Assembly (NCBI RefSeq): GCF_000820105.1
Contig: NZ_CDDB01000011.1
Location: 107,267-171,266, forward strand
From: Aeromonas schubertii
GTDB taxonomy: Bacteria; Pseudomonadota; Gammaproteobacteria; Enterobacterales; Aeromonadaceae
DNA length: 64,000 nt
Direction of reading: 5' to 3'
How positions within the stretch are numbered: the stretch's first letter is position 1; every line of letters begins with the position of its first letter. A program made the position numbers and the translations under genes. Shown in pieces: positions 1 to 9,786 of the stretch. Under the pieces are notes generated by a model, which saw nothing but the letters and a program-made list of their open reading frames with translations, made no database searches and was not told the DNA's origin.

Positions 1-455
1 CCTTCACGTTGCAGCAGAAGGTGCTGGAGACGCTGCTGACCAAGGCCTTTCATGAGGCCATTGCCGACGGTGACTTCGACTTTCTGGCAGGGCGTTGGCT
101 CAAGGTCGCGGTGACCGATCTGGGTCTGTGCTGGTTTATCACTCAGGAGGAGGGGGCCCTGAGAGTGGCTCAGTGCGCTCCACAGGTCGATGTGAGTTTT
201 AGCGGGGAGGCCAATGATCTCATTCTGATCGCCGGTCGCAAAGAGGATCCGGATGCGCTCTTCTTCCAGCGTCGGCTCAAGATAGAAGGGGATACCGAGC
301 TGGGGCTGGAGGTGAAAAACCTGCTCGACAGCCTCGACATGAGCGCACTGCCCGCCCTGATCAGACTGCCTCTGCAGGACCTGGCGGAATTGGTGTCACG
401 AGTTCGTCGTGCGCCGGTTGCAGACCCGGCGCGCGGGGACTCGGTGGCGCTTTAA
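1..455 (+). CDS. ubiT: UbiT, SCP2-domain ubiquinone accessory factor (5' end outside window)
   Basis: UbiT is a lipid-binding SCP2-fold protein that works with the UbiU/UbiV hydroxylases in oxygen-independent ubiquinone synthesis. The frame is open from the left edge (codons from base 3), so the N-terminus is missing; about 150 C-terminal residues remain, ending at the TAA at 453-455. The stretches VSFSGEANDLILIAGRK and FFQRRLKIEGDTELGLEVKN form the SCP2 core and closely resemble E. coli UbiT (YhbT). The internal TTG at base 9 lies within the conserved region and is not the true start. The last 60 bases overlap the 3' end of the convergent gene at 396-827. UbiU/UbiV genes are not in the window. 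Confidence 0.88.
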   Translation, partial: FTLQQKVLETLLTKAFHEAIADGDFDFLAGRWLKVAVTDLGLCWFITQEEGALRVAQCAPQVDVSFSGEANDLILIAGRKEDPDALFFQRRLKIEGDTELGLEVKNLLDSLDMSALPALIRLPLQDLAELVSRVRRAPVADPARGDSVAL

Positions 456-827
456 CTGCTCGCCGGCAAACTCGCGCCTGTGGTGGCGCGAGTGCAGACG
501 TAGGCGCAGGCAGTTGAGGGCCCATAAGGCAGGGAGCAGGGCCAGCCAGGGGCCCAACTCATGCAGACGGGCGATGATGACGGCGGCTGCCAGCAGCATG
601 AAGGGCTGCAGTTCGTAGAACCACTCGGGCTGGAACCAGCGCTTGTCGGGATAGATGACCAGATCGGTGCGCCGGTAGCTCGACCGCATCACCCAGAGCA
701 GGGCGCCACAGCCAAACAACATGCCGCCGGCAAACCAGAGCAGGGGAGCATGTCCCAGACCTGCGACCAGGGCACCCAGTGCCAGACAGCCCAGCGGCAT
801 GGATTCGTAGAGTGGGCGCGGCAGCAT
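396..827 (-). CDS. Small inner-membrane protein of unknown function
   Basis: A 143-residue protein that I do not recognise. Three or four hydrophobic segments are visible (about residues 10-30, 28-47, 73-90 and 92-105), separated by a short loop rich in W, Y and D, and followed by a very basic C-terminal tail with many R and H residues. I chose the ATG at 827 because AGGGAG lies 8 bases upstream; the frame stays open further upstream but has no better site. The basic tail is encoded by DNA that also encodes the end of ubiT on the other strand, so its composition may be constrained by the overlap. It stands alone, convergent with ubiT and divergent from trmJ. Confidence 0.65.
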   Translation of the reverse strand: MLPRPLYESMPLGCLALGALVAGLGHAPLLWFAGGMLFGCGALLWVMRSSYRRTDLVIYPDKRWFQPEWFYELQPFMLLAAAVIIARLHELGPWLALLPALWALNCLRLRLHSRHHRREFAGEQLKRHRVPARRVCNRRTTNS

Positions 828-1003
828 GGCAGTTTCTCCCTGAGGGCTTCTCTGCTCCAGTCTAGCCAAGGGGGAGGCGAGGATAAGATCGTTTGGTGAT
901 AACCGTCCCTCATTTCTGTGTCGCACCGCACCTTTCCCATGCCCAATTTCACCTTTCCTATGCTACAATTGCCCGCCTTATTTTGAGACAAGATTGACGG
1001 CTC

Positions 1004-1729
1004 ATGCTGGATCAGGTTCGCATCGTACTGGTTAATACCTCCCACACCGGCAACATGGGGTCTGCGGCCCGCGCCATGAAGACCATGGGGCTGAGCAACC
1101 TGGTGTTGGTCGATCCCCAGGCCCTTCCCGATGGCAATGCCAATGCGTTGGCGGCAGGCGCCAGCGATATACTGGCCAAGGCCCGTATCGTGACGACCCT
1201 CGAGGAGGCGGTGGCCGATTGTGGCCTGGTCATTGGTACCAGCGCCCGCTCCCGAACCCTGAGCTGGCCCATGCTCGATCCCCGTGAGGCGGGGAAGAAG
1301 CTGGTGGCAGAAGGGGCGCGTCATCCTGTGGCTCTGGTGTTCGGCCGTGAACGCACCGGCCTCACCAATGAAGAGCTGCAACGCTGCCACTACCATGTCG
1401 CCATCCCGGCCAATCCGGAGTACAGCTCCCTCAACCTGGCCATGGCGGTGCAGACCCTCTGCTATGAGGTGCGCATGCACTGGCTGGCGGGTCAGCAGCC
1501 GGTTGCCGAAGTGGATGAGACGGATTATCCCAGCAGTGAACTGATGGAGGGATTCTATGGCCATCTGCAACAGACCCTGTTGCAGACCGGTTTTATCAGT
1601 GAGGGGCATCCCGGCCAGGTCATGAGCAAGCTGCGCCGCCTGTTCAATCGGGCTCGCCCCGAATCGGCCGAGCTCAATATACTGCGCGGCATTCTCACCT
1701 CGGTGCAGAAACCCCATCCCCCCAAGTAA
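1004..1729 (+). CDS. trmJ: TrmJ, tRNA (cytidine/uridine-2'-O)-methyltransferase, position 32
   Basis: A SPOUT-class, SAM-dependent enzyme that 2'-O-methylates nucleotide 32 in the tRNA anticodon loop. The 241-residue length is usual for the family. Family motifs are the N-terminal [20 protein letters not shown], the central [15 protein letters not shown] and the knot segment [17 protein letters not shown]; the C-terminal extension ([14 protein letters not shown]) is typical of TrmJ rather than of other TrmH-like proteins. It lies directly upstream of iscR, as in E. coli, with its own promoter region and about 90 bases before the iscR start. Confidence 0.95.
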   Translation: MLDQVRIVLVNTSHTGNMGSAARAMKTMGLSNLVLVDPQALPDGNANALAAGASDILAKARIVTTLEEAVADCGLVIGTSARSRTLSWPMLDPREAGKKLVAEGARHPVALVFGRERTGLTNEELQRCHYHVAIPANPEYSSLNLAMAVQTLCYEVRMHWLAGQQPVAEVDETDYPSSELMEGFYGHLQQTLLQTGFISEGHPGQVMSKLRRLFNRARPESAELNILRGILTSVQKPHPPK

Positions 1730-1753
1730 TTCCTACTGTGGCACTCAACTATT

Positions 1754-1778
1754 ATTCTTGACTAAATTAGTCGGGTAT
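1754..1778 (+). promoter_or_regulatory. IscR type 1 binding site / iscR promoter -35 region
   Basis: The 25 bases fit the IscR type 1 consensus (ATASYYGACTRwwwYAGTCRRSTAT) at nearly every position: TTGACTAAATTAGTC followed by GGGTAT. The embedded TTGACT at 1758-1763 can serve as the -35 element. It lies 44 bases upstream of the iscR ATG. In E. coli the [2Fe-2S] form of IscR binds such a site and represses its own operon; I infer the same loop here. Confidence 0.85.
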
Positions 1779-1821
1779 GTGAGCATTCACGGCAACGAAT
1801 TAAGGGATACGGTAAAGCACC

Positions 1822-2328
1822 ATGAGACTGACTTCGAAAGGACGTTATGCAGTGACCGCCATGCTGGATGTAGCATTACATGCTGAGACAGGGCCGGTTC
1901 CCTTGGCAGATATTTCGGAGCGTCAGGGCATCTCCCTCTCCTATCTGGAGCAGTTGTTTGCCCGTCTGCGCAAGAATGGCCTGGTCCAGAGCGTTCGCGG
2001 TCCCGGCGGTGGTTATCGCCTCGGGCTGGATCCCGATGCCATCTCGGTGGGGCAGGTCATCTCGGCCGTCGACGAGTCGGTCGATGCCACCAAGTGCCTC
2101 GGAAAAGGGGATTGCCACGGGGGTACCCAGTGTCTGACCCACTCCCTGTGGCGGGATTTGAGCGAGCGCATTTCCAGCTTTCTCGGCGAGATTACTCTGG
2201 GTGAGTTGGTCCGCCAGGCCGACGTGCGCCGCATTGCCGACAAGCAAGATCATCATTTGAAAGGTGCTGTCACCCTGGGTGACCGTGGTGAACAGCACAG
2301 CAATCTGAGCCTGAAAGTCCAACTATAA
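1822..2328 (+). CDS. iscR: IscR, [2Fe-2S]-sensing Rrf2-family regulator
   Basis: Master regulator of the isc operon. This 168-residue protein has the N-terminal winged helix of the Rrf2 family ([16 protein letters not shown], then [15 protein letters not shown]). The cluster ligands are all present: C92, C98, C104 and H107 within [17 protein letters not shown], the same spacing as E. coli IscR. It is the first gene of iscRSUA-hscBA-fdx and sits 44 bases behind a type 1 site, so autorepression is expected. The C-terminal tail is short and variable, as in other species. Confidence 0.97.
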   Translation: MRLTSKGRYAVTAMLDVALHAETGPVPLADISERQGISLSYLEQLFARLRKNGLVQSVRGPGGGYRLGLDPDAISVGQVISAVDESVDATKCLGKGDCHGGTQCLTHSLWRDLSERISSFLGEITLGELVRQADVRRIADKQDHHLKGAVTLGDRGEQHSNLSLKVQL

Positions 2329-2384
2329 AAGCGTGCTTTCAACAACCCATGACCAGTGGGGTCCCGGTTGTAACGGAGAAAAAC

Positions 2385-3599
2385 ATGAAACTGCCAATTT
2401 ACCTTGATTATTCGGCCACCTGTCCGGTAGATCCGCGCGTCGCAGAGAAGATGATGCAGTGTCTCACCATGGACGGTCTGTTCGGCAACCCGGCCTCTCG
2501 TTCCCACCGTTTCGGTTGGCAGGCGGAGGAGGCGGTCGATCTGGCCCGTAATCAGGTGGCAGAGCTGATCGGTGCCGATCCCCGCGAAATCGTCTTCACA
2601 TCCGGTGCGACCGAGTCCGACAACCTGGCCATCAAGGGCGTTGCTCACTTCTATGCCGGCAAGGGCAAGCACATCATCACCTCCAAGACCGAACACAAGG
2701 CGGTGCTCGATACCTGCCGCCAGCTCGAGCGTGAAGGGTTCGAGGTGACCTATCTCGAGCCGATGCCCAACGGTCTGTTCACCCTCGAGATGATCGAAAA
2801 TGCCATGCGTGACGACACCATCCTGGTGAGCATGATGCACGTGAACAACGAGATCGGCGTGATTCAGGACATTCAGGGGATCGGCGAGCTGTGCCGTGCC
2901 CGCAAGGTGCTGCTGCACGTCGATGCTGCCCAGAGCGTGGGCAAGGTCGAGATCGATGTCGAGGCGATGAAGATCGACCTGCTCTCCCTCTCTGCCCACA
3001 AGATTTACGGTCCCAAGGGGATCGGTGCCCTCTATGTTCGTCGCAAGCCGCGGGTGCGTATCGAGGCCCAGATGCACGGCGGCGGCCACGAGCGTGGCAT
3101 GCGCTCCGGCACCCTGGCGACCCACCAGATCGTCGGCATGGGCGAGGCGTTTCGTATCGCCCGTGAAGAGATGGCGACCGAAGAGGCGCGTATCCGCGCT
3201 CTGCGTGATCGCCTCTGGAACGGCATCAAGGACATGGAAGAGGTCTATGTCAACGGTGACATGGAGCACCGTGTACCCGGTAACCTCAACGTGAGCTTTG
3301 CCTACGTAGAGGGCGAGTCCCTCATCATGGCACTCAAGGACCTGGCGGTCTCCTCCGGCTCGGCCTGTACCTCCGCCAGCCTGGAGCCCTCCTATGTGCT
3401 GCGTGCCCTGGGCATGAACGACGAGTTGGCCCACAGCTCCATTCGCTTCACCATCGGTCGCTTCACCACTGAGGAAGAGATCGACTATGCGGTCGAGCTT
3501 ATCCGCAACTCCATCGGTCGCCTGCGCGAGATGTCCCCCCTGTGGGAGATGTTCAAGGATGGCGTGGATCTGAACACAGTCGAATGGGCCCACCACTGA
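2385..3599 (+). CDS. iscS: IscS, cysteine desulfurase
   Basis: PLP-dependent desulfurase that passes cysteine sulfur to IscU, and in other bacteria to TusA and ThiI. The protein is 404 residues, the normal length for IscS. The PLP lysine lies in [12 protein letters not shown] and the active-site cysteine in [16 protein letters not shown] start at the ATG at 2385, preceded by CGGAGA, because the protein then begins [19 protein letters not shown] like E. coli IscS; an in-frame ATG 36 bases upstream adds a non-conserved tail. It follows iscR by 56 bases and precedes iscU by 33. Confidence 0.97.
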   Translation: MKLPIYLDYSATCPVDPRVAEKMMQCLTMDGLFGNPASRSHRFGWQAEEAVDLARNQVAELIGADPREIVFTSGATESDNLAIKGVAHFYAGKGKHIITSKTEHKAVLDTCRQLEREGFEVTYLEPMPNGLFTLEMIENAMRDDTILVSMMHVNNEIGVIQDIQGIGELCRARKVLLHVDAAQSVGKVEIDVEAMKIDLLSLSAHKIYGPKGIGALYVRRKPRVRIEAQMHGGGHERGMRSGTLATHQIVGMGEAFRIAREEMATEEARIRALRDRLWNGIKDMEEVYVNGDMEHRVPGNLNVSFAYVEGESLIMALKDLAVSSGSACTSASLEPSYVLRALGMNDELAHSSIRFTIGRFTTEEEIDYAVELIRNSIGRLREMSPLWEMFKDGVDLNTVEWAHH

Positions 3600-3632
3600 T
3601 CGTGGTTTGACGGAATCTGCAGGAGTTAAGTT

Positions 3633-4019
3633 ATGGCTTACAGTGAAAAGGTCATCGACCACTACGAAAACCCCCGCAATGTCGGCGGGTTTGACAAGAA
3701 CGATCCGAGCGTGGCCACCGGCATGGTGGGCGCTCCCGCCTGTGGCGACGTGATGAAGCTGCAGCTCAAGATCAATGAGGAAGGGGTCATTGAGGACGCC
3801 AAGTTCAAGACCTATGGCTGTGGCTCTGCCATCGCCTCCAGCTCGCTGGTGACCGAGTGGGTCAAGGGCAAGACTCTGGACGAGGCGGCTTCTATCAAGA
3901 ATACCGAGATCGCCGAAGAGCTGGCGCTGCCGCCGGTGAAGATCCACTGCTCCATCCTGGCCGAGGACGCCATCAAGGCCGCCATTGCCGATTACAAGCA
4001 GAAGAAAGGGCTCGCCTGA
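3633..4019 (+). CDS. iscU: IscU, iron-sulfur cluster scaffold
   Basis: Scaffold on which the [2Fe-2S] cluster is assembled before HscA/HscB-driven release. The 128-residue protein keeps the three ligand cysteines C37 (GAPACGDV), C63 ([10 protein letters not shown]) and C106 (VKIHCSILA), plus the LPPVK motif at 99-103 that HscA recognises. The preceding AGGAGTTAAGTT provides a strong ribosome site. It is followed by iscA after 10 bases. Confidence 0.97.
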   Translation: MAYSEKVIDHYENPRNVGGFDKNDPSVATGMVGAPACGDVMKLQLKINEEGVIEDAKFKTYGCGSAIASSSLVTEWVKGKTLDEAASIKNTEIAEELALPPVKIHCSILAEDAIKAAIADYKQKKGLA

Positions 4020-4029
4020 GGTTAGTCAT

Positions 4030-4353
4030 ATGGCCATTACCATGACAGACGCCGCCGCGGCGCGAGTTGCATCTTTCCTGACCAACCGGGGCAAGGGCAT
4101 TGGCCTGCGCCTCGGCGTCAAGACCACCGGCTGCTCCGGTCTTGCCTATGTGCTCGAGTTCGTCGACGAACTCGGCGAGGAGGACCAGGTCTTCGAGGAG
4201 AAGGGGGTCAGGATCATCGTCGATGGCAAGAGTCTTTCCCACCTCGACGGTACCGAGCTCGACTTCGTGAAAGAGGGGCTCAACGAGGGCTTCAAATTCA
4301 ACAACCCCAACGCCAAGGGGGAGTGTGGCTGTGGCGAGAGCTTCAGCGTCTGA
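4030..4353 (+). CDS. iscA: IscA, A-type iron-sulfur carrier
   Basis: Carrier or iron donor of the ISC pathway, HesB/IscA family, 107 residues. The three conserved cysteines are C35 (TTGCSGLAY), C99 and C101 (GECGCGESF). The ATG at 4030 gives the family N-terminus [13 protein letters not shown]; the upstream in-frame ATG at 3985 lies inside iscU and is discarded. It is the fourth gene of the isc operon, 12 bases before hscB. Confidence 0.96.
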   Translation: MAITMTDAAAARVASFLTNRGKGIGLRLGVKTTGCSGLAYVLEFVDELGEEDQVFEEKGVRIIVDGKSLSHLDGTELDFVKEGLNEGFKFNNPNAKGECGCGESFSV

Positions 4354-4365
4354 TTGGAGCATTGC

Positions 4366-4884
4366 ATGAACCACTTCGAGCTGTTCGGCCTGGTGCCGGG
4401 CTTTCCCCTTGACGGGGCAGCTCTGGCAGAGACCTACCGTCGGCTGCAGTCCCAATTCCACCCCGATCGCTTTGCCGCTGCCCCGGAAGGGGAGCGGCTC
4501 GTCGCCGTTTCCCGCGCAGCCCTCATCAACGAGGCATATGCAGTCCTGAAATCCCCCCTGCGCCGGGCCGAGTACCTCCTCTCTTTGCAGGGCCACGACA
4601 TCCGTGGTGAGTCTCGTACCCTGCAAGACACCGCCTTCCTGATGCAACAGCTGGAGTGGCGCGAAGCCCTCGAGGATCTGCGCGCGGCCGAGGAGCCGGA
4701 GGGGGCCATCGATGCCTTCCGCCGCGAGATCAAGGGGGAGCACAAGGGCTTGATGGGCCGCCTCGAGCATCAGCTGGAGGAGGGGGCCTGGGAGAGCGCG
4801 GCCGACACGGTGCGCAAGCTCAAGTTTGTCGACAAGATGCTCGAGGAGCTCGAACGCCTCGAGGATTCCCTGCTGGAACTCTAA
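4366..4884 (+). CDS. hscB: HscB, J-domain co-chaperone for HscA
   Basis: J-type co-chaperone that brings IscU to HscA and stimulates its ATPase. The protein is 172 residues. The N-terminal J domain has the HPD motif (QFHPDRFA, near residues 31-38); the C-terminal three-helix domain that binds IscU follows. I begin at the ATG at 4366 (MNHFELFGLVPGF), matching the family; a TTG 12 bases upstream is possible but less likely. Only 6 bases separate it from hscA, consistent with translational coupling. Confidence 0.95.
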   Translation: MNHFELFGLVPGFPLDGAALAETYRRLQSQFHPDRFAAAPEGERLVAVSRAALINEAYAVLKSPLRRAEYLLSLQGHDIRGESRTLQDTAFLMQQLEWREALEDLRAAEEPEGAIDAFRREIKGEHKGLMGRLEHQLEEGAWESAADTVRKLKFVDKMLEELERLEDSLLEL

Positions 4885-4890
4885 TTACCC

Positions 4891-6729
4891 ATGGCATTAT
4901 TGCAAATCGCCGAGCCCGGCCAGAGCGCCGCGCCTCATCAGCACAAACTCGCCGTCGGCATCGATCTCGGCACCACCAACTCCCTGGTCGCCACGGTACG
5001 CAGTGGCAAGGCCGAGACCCTGACCGATCACGACGGTTTCGATATCCTGCCCTCCGCCGTTCACTATCTGGCCGAGGGGGTGCGGGTTGGCCGTGACGCC
5101 AAGCGCGAGGCGGCCCAGGATCCGGAAAATACCGTTATCTCGGTCAAGCGTCTGATGGGCAAAGCCCTGGTAGACGTGCCGCGCGATCACCTCCCCTACC
5201 GCTTCGCCGAGGGGGAACTGCCCAATATCCTCACCCGTCAGGGACCGGTCAATCCGGTGCAGGTCTCTGCCGAGATCCTCAAGGCCCTGGCGGATCGCGG
5301 TCGCGAGAGCCTGGGTGGTGAGCTCGACGGCGTGGTCATCACGGTGCCCGCCTACTTCGACGATGCCCAGCGCCAGGGCACCAAGGATGCGGCCCGCCTG
5401 GCCGGTCTGCATGTGTTGCGCCTGCTCAACGAGCCGACCGCGGCGGCCATCGCCTATGGCCTCGACTCGGGCCAGGAAGGGGTGATCGCCGTCTATGACC
5501 TCGGCGGTGGCACCTTCGATATCTCCATCCTGCGTCTGCATCGTGGCGTGTTCGAGGTGATGGCGACCGGTGGTGACTCCGCCCTCGGTGGGGACGACTT
5601 CGATCACCTGCTGGCTCACTGGATCCGGGAGCAGGCCGGTGTCTCGACCCTGAGCCCGGGGGAGCAGCGCCGCCTGCTCGATCTCGCCTGTGACACCAAG
5701 CAGCGCCTGACCGATGAGGCCGTCGTTACCGTCGCCTTCGGAAACTGGCAGGGTGAGGTGACCCGCGATCTGTTCGACGAGCTGGTTCAACCCCTGGTCA
5801 AGCGCACTCTGCTCGCCTGCCGCCGAGCCCTCAAGGATGCCGGTGTCGAGGCGGATGAAGTGCTCGAGGTGGTGATGGTCGGTGGCTCCACCCGGGTGCC
5901 CCTGGTGCGCGAGCGGGTGGGCGAGTTTTTCGGCCGCACCCCGCTCACCACTATCGACCCGGACAAGGTGGTCGCCATCGGTGCCGCCGTGCAGGCCGAC
6001 ATCCTGGTGGGCAACAAACCCGATTCCGAGATGCTGCTGCTCGACGTCATCCCCCTCTCCCTGGGTCTCGAGACCATGGGGGGACTGGCCGAGAAGGTGA
6101 TCCCGCGCAACACCACCATACCGGTGGCTCGCGCCCAGGAGTTCACCACCTTCAAGGATGGCCAGACCGCCATGATGATCCATGTGGTGCAAGGGGAGCG
6201 CGAACTGGTGGCGGACTGCCGCTCCCTGGCACGCTTTACCTTGACCGGCATCCCGCCCATGGCGGCCGGCGCCGCCCACATCCGGGTCACCTTCCAGGTG
6301 GACGCGGACGGGCTGCTCTCGGTCACCGCCATGGAGAAGTCCACCGGGGTGCAGGCCGAAATTCAGGTCAAGCCCTCCTATGGGCTGGCGGAGGGGGAGA
6401 TCCTCTCCATGCTGCACTCCTCCATCCTGCATGCGGCGGACGACATGGCCGCGCGCATGCTGGCCGAGCAGCAGGTCGAGGCCGATCGGGTGGTCGAGAG
6501 CCTTAACGCCGCCCTGGCGGCCGATGGTGCGGCCCTGCTCGACGAGGGCGAACTGGCTGCCCTGCGCGACCAGGTGGCCCGACTGGTGGCGACCCGCCAG
6601 AGCGGCAGTGCCGATGAGATCAAGGCCGCCATCGAGGCAACCGATGGGGCCAGTGCCGAATTTGCCGCCCGCCGCATGGATGCCTCCATCCGCAAGGCGC
6701 TGGCCGGCCAGAACGTCAACAAGGTGTAA
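4891..6729 (+). CDS. hscA: HscA, Hsp70-type chaperone for iron-sulfur transfer
   Basis: Specialised Hsp70 that binds the LPPVK motif of IscU and drives cluster transfer. At 612 residues it is close to E. coli HscA (616). Signatures: phosphate-1 motif [12 protein letters not shown] near residue 25, [14 protein letters not shown], phosphate-2 [14 protein letters not shown], and [15 protein letters not shown] in the ATPase domain. A substrate-binding domain starting near [14 protein letters not shown] and an alpha-helical lid follow. It overlaps no neighbour; fdx starts 2 bases after its stop. Confidence 0.97.
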   Translation: MALLQIAEPGQSAAPHQHKLAVGIDLGTTNSLVATVRSGKAETLTDHDGFDILPSAVHYLAEGVRVGRDAKREAAQDPENTVISVKRLMGKALVDVPRDHLPYRFAEGELPNILTRQGPVNPVQVSAEILKALADRGRESLGGELDGVVITVPAYFDDAQRQGTKDAARLAGLHVLRLLNEPTAAAIAYGLDSGQEGVIAVYDLGGGTFDISILRLHRGVFEVMATGGDSALGGDDFDHLLAHWIREQAGVSTLSPGEQRRLLDLACDTKQRLTDEAVVTVAFGNWQGEVTRDLFDELVQPLVKRTLLACRRALKDAGVEADEVLEVVMVGGSTRVPLVRERVGEFFGRTPLTTIDPDKVVAIGAAVQADILVGNKPDSEMLLLDVIPLSLGLETMGGLAEKVIPRNTTIPVARAQEFTTFKDGQTAMMIHVVQGERELVADCRSLARFTLTGIPPMAAGAAHIRVTFQVDADGLLSVTAMEKSTGVQAEIQVKPSYGLAEGEILSMLHSSILHAADDMAARMLAEQQVEADRVVESLNAALAADGAALLDEGELAALRDQVARLVATRQSGSADEIKAAIEATDGASAEFAARRMDASIRKALAGQNVNKV

Positions 6730-6731
6730 CC

Positions 6732-7070
6732 ATGCCGAAAATAGTTGTATTGCCCCATGCCGAGCTCTGTCCCGAGGGGGCGGTTCTCGAGGCCCGTGAG
6801 GGAGAGACCATCCTCGACGTGGCCCTGCGCAACGGGATCGAGGTGGAGCACGCCTGTGAGAAGTCCTGCGCCTGCACCACCTGTCACTGTGTGGTGCGCG
6901 AGGGGTTTGACTCTCTCGATCCGAGCGACGAGCTGGAGGATGACATGCTGGACAAGGCATGGGGCCTCGAGCCCGAGTCCCGCTTGAGCTGTCAGGCCAA
7001 GGTGACCGATGAGGATCTGGTGGTGGAGTTTCCCAAATACACCCTGAACCTCGCCTCCGAACGCCACTGA
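6732..7070 (+). CDS. fdx: Fdx, ISC-type [2Fe-2S] ferredoxin
   Basis: Adrenodoxin-like ferredoxin that supplies electrons for cluster assembly. It has 112 residues with cluster cysteines C42, C48, C51 and C87 (HACEKSCACTTCHC and RLSCQAK). It is the last gene of the isc operon. In E. coli iscX follows fdx, but here a terminator hairpin follows and the 147-base gap to pepB is too short for iscX. Confidence 0.96.
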   Translation: MPKIVVLPHAELCPEGAVLEAREGETILDVALRNGIEVEHACEKSCACTTCHCVVREGFDSLDPSDELEDDMLDKAWGLEPESRLSCQAKVTDEDLVVEFPKYTLNLASERH

Positions 7071-7106
7071 GTGGTGCTGCGGTGAAGGCGTCGCAATGAT
7101 ATGGTG

Positions 7107-7140
7107 AAAGGCCGTTGCCCCCGGGGCACGGCCTTTTTTA
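7107..7140 (+). terminator. Rho-independent terminator of the isc operon
   Basis: AAAGGCCGTTGCCCC pairs with GGGGCACGGCCTT (one bulge) and is followed by a T run. It lies 37 bases after the fdx stop and separates the isc operon from pepB. Confidence 0.85.
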
Positions 7141-7217
7141 TTTGCCGCAGCAATCAACCCATGATGGATTAAGCGCCGGTTTGGCCGGCGATCACAAGAA
7201 GAAGGAAGCAAACCAAG

Positions 7218-8507
7218 ATGGCTGAATTGATGAACGTTCTGCTCACTACCACCCCGGCGCCCGCCGTATGGGGGGCGGGAGCCCTGCTCAGTTTCGAGGG
7301 GGAGACGGCCCGCATCCACCTCGAGGGAGATGTGCTACGCGCCGTGCAGCGCGCCGCCCGCCGCCTCGAGTCCTCCGGCATCCGTCAGGTGCGCCTGGCA
7401 GGGCAAGGGTGGGATCTGGAGCGTCGCTTCGCCTTTGCCCAGGGTTTCTATGCGGCCAAGGGGGATCGCGAGCTCGACTTCGGTGAGCAGAGCGAGCAGG
7501 AGGCCCGCGAGCTGGGAGGGCTGCTCAAGGCGACCCAGTGGGTGCGCGATGTGACCAACGCCTGTCCCGAGGAGATCTACCCCATGACCCTGGCCGAATC
7601 GGCCCTGCTGCTCATTCGCGGCCTGGGGGGCGAGAGGGTGACTGCCCGTATCACGGCCGGCGAGGCACTGCGAGAAGCCGGCCACATCGGCATCTGGTCG
7701 GTGGGCCGTGGCAGCGAACGCGAGCCTGTGCTGCTCGAGCTTGACTACAACCCGACCGGCCGTGACGACGCGCCGGTGGCGGCGGCCCTGGTGGGTAAGG
7801 GGATCACCTTCGACTCCGGCGGTTACTCCATGAAGTCCTCCGACAACATGTTGCCCATGAAGTCCGACATGGGCGGCGCCGCCATGGTGACCGGTGCCCT
7901 GGCACTCGCCATCAGCCGTGGCCTCGACAAGCGGGTCAAGCTGATCCTCTGCTGTGCCGAGAACCTGGTCTCGGGCCATGCCTTCAAACTCGGTGACATC
8001 CTCACCTATCGCAACGGCCTGTCGGTGGAGATCCAGAACACCGACGCCGAGGGGCGCCTGGTACTGGCCGATGGCCTGCTCACCGCCGTCGAGAGCGGCG
8101 CCGCTTGCATCCTCGATGCCGCCACCCTGACCGGCGCCGCCAAGATGGCGCTGGGACGCGACTACAATGCCGTGTTCGCCCTCGATGAGGAGGAGTCTGC
8201 CCGTCTGTTGGCCGCCGCCCGCCGCGAGAACGAGAAGGCCTGGCCGCTGCCCCTCGAGCCCTGGCATGTGGGTCAGCTCAGCTCCTCCTTTGCCGATATG
8301 GGCAACGTGGCGAGCGCCGAGGGCACCGCCGGGGCCACCACGGCGGCCGCCTTCCTGTCGCGCTTCGTGCATGCAGGAGGAGAGGGTTGGGTACACATGG
8401 ATCTGGCCGGCTCCTATCAGAAGGCGGGCAACGATCTCTGGGCCGTCGGTGCCAAGGGACACGGCCTGCGCACCATTGCCGCCTGGCTCGGGGAGGTATG
8501 CGCATGA
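7218..8507 (+). CDS. pepB: PepB, M17-family metalloaminopeptidase
   Basis: Cytosolic leucyl-aminopeptidase-family enzyme that removes N-terminal residues from peptides. The protein is 429 residues, like E. coli PepB (427). The metal-binding and catalytic segments are intact: GKGITFDSGGYSMK, MKSDMGGAA and the M17 signature NTDAEGRL. The GRGSEREPVLLELDYNPT segment is typical of the PepB branch. It follows the isc operon as in enterobacteria, but a terminator lies between them, so it probably has its own promoter. Its last bases overlap the start of a second pepB-type gene. Confidence 0.95.
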   Translation: MAELMNVLLTTTPAPAVWGAGALLSFEGETARIHLEGDVLRAVQRAARRLESSGIRQVRLAGQGWDLERRFAFAQGFYAAKGDRELDFGEQSEQEARELGGLLKATQWVRDVTNACPEEIYPMTLAESALLLIRGLGGERVTARITAGEALREAGHIGIWSVGRGSEREPVLLELDYNPTGRDDAPVAAALVGKGITFDSGGYSMKSSDNMLPMKSDMGGAAMVTGALALAISRGLDKRVKLILCCAENLVSGHAFKLGDILTYRNGLSVEIQNTDAEGRLVLADGLLTAVESGAACILDAATLTGAAKMALGRDYNAVFALDEEESARLLAAARRENEKAWPLPLEPWHVGQLSSSFADMGNVASAEGTAGATTAAAFLSRFVHAGGEGWVHMDLAGSYQKAGNDLWAVGAKGHGLRTIAAWLGEVCA

Positions 8508-9778
8508 ACGTCTGGTTGAGTCGCGATCCGGCCGCCCCTGCGTGGGGCGAGGGGGCACTGCTCTCCTGGCATCAGGAGGGCATTGCCATTCATTTGGGCA
8601 GTGATCCTCTGGGGGATATTCAGCAGGGGGCCCGTCGCCTCTGCGCTCAGGGGATCCAGCAAGCGGCCCTCTGTGGCCACTGGGAGCGGGAGCAGCAGTG
8701 GGCCTTCGCCCAGGGCTTCCAGACCCCCAAGGCCGAGGTGCAGCTGCAGTGGGCCACCTGCGAAGAGAGCGACCGCGCCGAACTCGAGGCCCGTTGGCTC
8801 TGTGGTCGCTGGGTACGCGAGATGACCAACGCCACCCCGGAGCAGATCGGCCCGCTGGAGCTGGCGGTGGAGGCGGCTGCGTTCATTACCGAGCTGGCGC
8901 CGGATCGGGTCAGCCATCGCATTCTCAAGGGCGAGGCCCTGCAGCAGGCGGGCTGGACCGGGATCTGGTCGGTGGGGCGTGGCAGTGCACGGGAGCCCGT
9001 GTTGCTTGAGCTCGACTACAACCCGACCCGGGATCCCAAGGCGCCGGTGGCGGCCGCCCTGGTGGGCAAGGGGATCACCTTCGACTCGGGCGGCTACTCC
9101 ATGAAGAGCTCCGAGGGGATGCTCACCATGAAGTGCGACATGGGAGGGGCGGCTATCGTGACCGGCGCCCTGGGGCTCGCCATCGCGCGTGGTTTGACCA
9201 AACGGGTGAAGCTCATTCTCTGCTGCGCCGAGAACCTGGTCTCTGGCCATGCCTACAAGCTCGGGGACATCCTTACCTACAAGAACGGTACCACGGTAGA
9301 GATCGTCAACACCGACGCCGAGGGGCGCCTGGTGCTGGCCGACGGTCTGCAACTGGCCGGGGAGTCGGGGGCGCCGCTCATCATCGATGCCGCCACCCTG
9401 ACCGGGGCTGCCGTGATGGCCCTGGGGGGGCGCTACAACGCCCTGTTTGGCCTCGACAAGCCGCTGGTGGAGCGGGCCCGGCAAGTGGCCGATGCGGAGC
9501 AGGAGCCGGCCTGGCCCCTGCCGCTGGAGCGCTGGCACCGGGGCATGTGCCCTTCCCACTACGCCGACACCGCCAATAGCCGACCGGTGAAGGGGGGCGG
9601 CGCAGGCGGAGCCTCCAATGCGGCCGGTTTCCTGTCGCGCTTCGTGCCCCGGGATGGTGAGGGGTGGCTGCATATCGATCTGGCCGCCTGCTTCTGCGAT
9701 AACGGTGACAGCCTGTGGGCGCCGGGGGCGACGACCCTCGGCATGCGCACCGTGGCCCGGCTGTTGGAGCAGGCCTGA
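8504..9778 (+). CDS. Second PepB-type M17 aminopeptidase (tandem paralogue)
   Basis: A 424-residue paralogue of the preceding pepB. The catalytic core is conserved (GKGITFDSGGYSMK, MKCDMGGAA, NTDAEGRL), while the N-terminal domain is clearly diverged. I chose the ATG at 8504, which overlaps the pepB stop as ATGA and has GGGGAGG 7 bases upstream; another ATG lies 6 bases earlier. The two are probably co-translated and may form mixed hexamers, since M17 enzymes are hexameric; that last point is inference. A terminator follows after 8 bases. Confidence 0.92.
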   Translation: MNVWLSRDPAAPAWGEGALLSWHQEGIAIHLGSDPLGDIQQGARRLCAQGIQQAALCGHWEREQQWAFAQGFQTPKAEVQLQWATCEESDRAELEARWLCGRWVREMTNATPEQIGPLELAVEAAAFITELAPDRVSHRILKGEALQQAGWTGIWSVGRGSAREPVLLELDYNPTRDPKAPVAAALVGKGITFDSGGYSMKSSEGMLTMKCDMGGAAIVTGALGLAIARGLTKRVKLILCCAENLVSGHAYKLGDILTYKNGTTVEIVNTDAEGRLVLADGLQLAGESGAPLIIDAATLTGAAVMALGGRYNALFGLDKPLVERARQVADAEQEPAWPLPLERWHRGMCPSHYADTANSRPVKGGGAGGASNAAGFLSRFVPRDGEGWLHIDLAACFCDNGDSLWAPGATTLGMRTVARLLEQA

Positions 9779-9786
9779 TAAACAAA

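Noticed and set aside
2253-3947. 564-codon minus-strand frame across iscS and iscU
   Set aside because: Shadow of two well-defined genes; no start signal or motif.
4897-6960. Very long open frame (687 codons) on the minus strand opposite hscA
   Set aside because: It mirrors hscA, is rich in G, H and L repeats typical of antisense frames in high-GC DNA, and has no ribosome site or family motifs.
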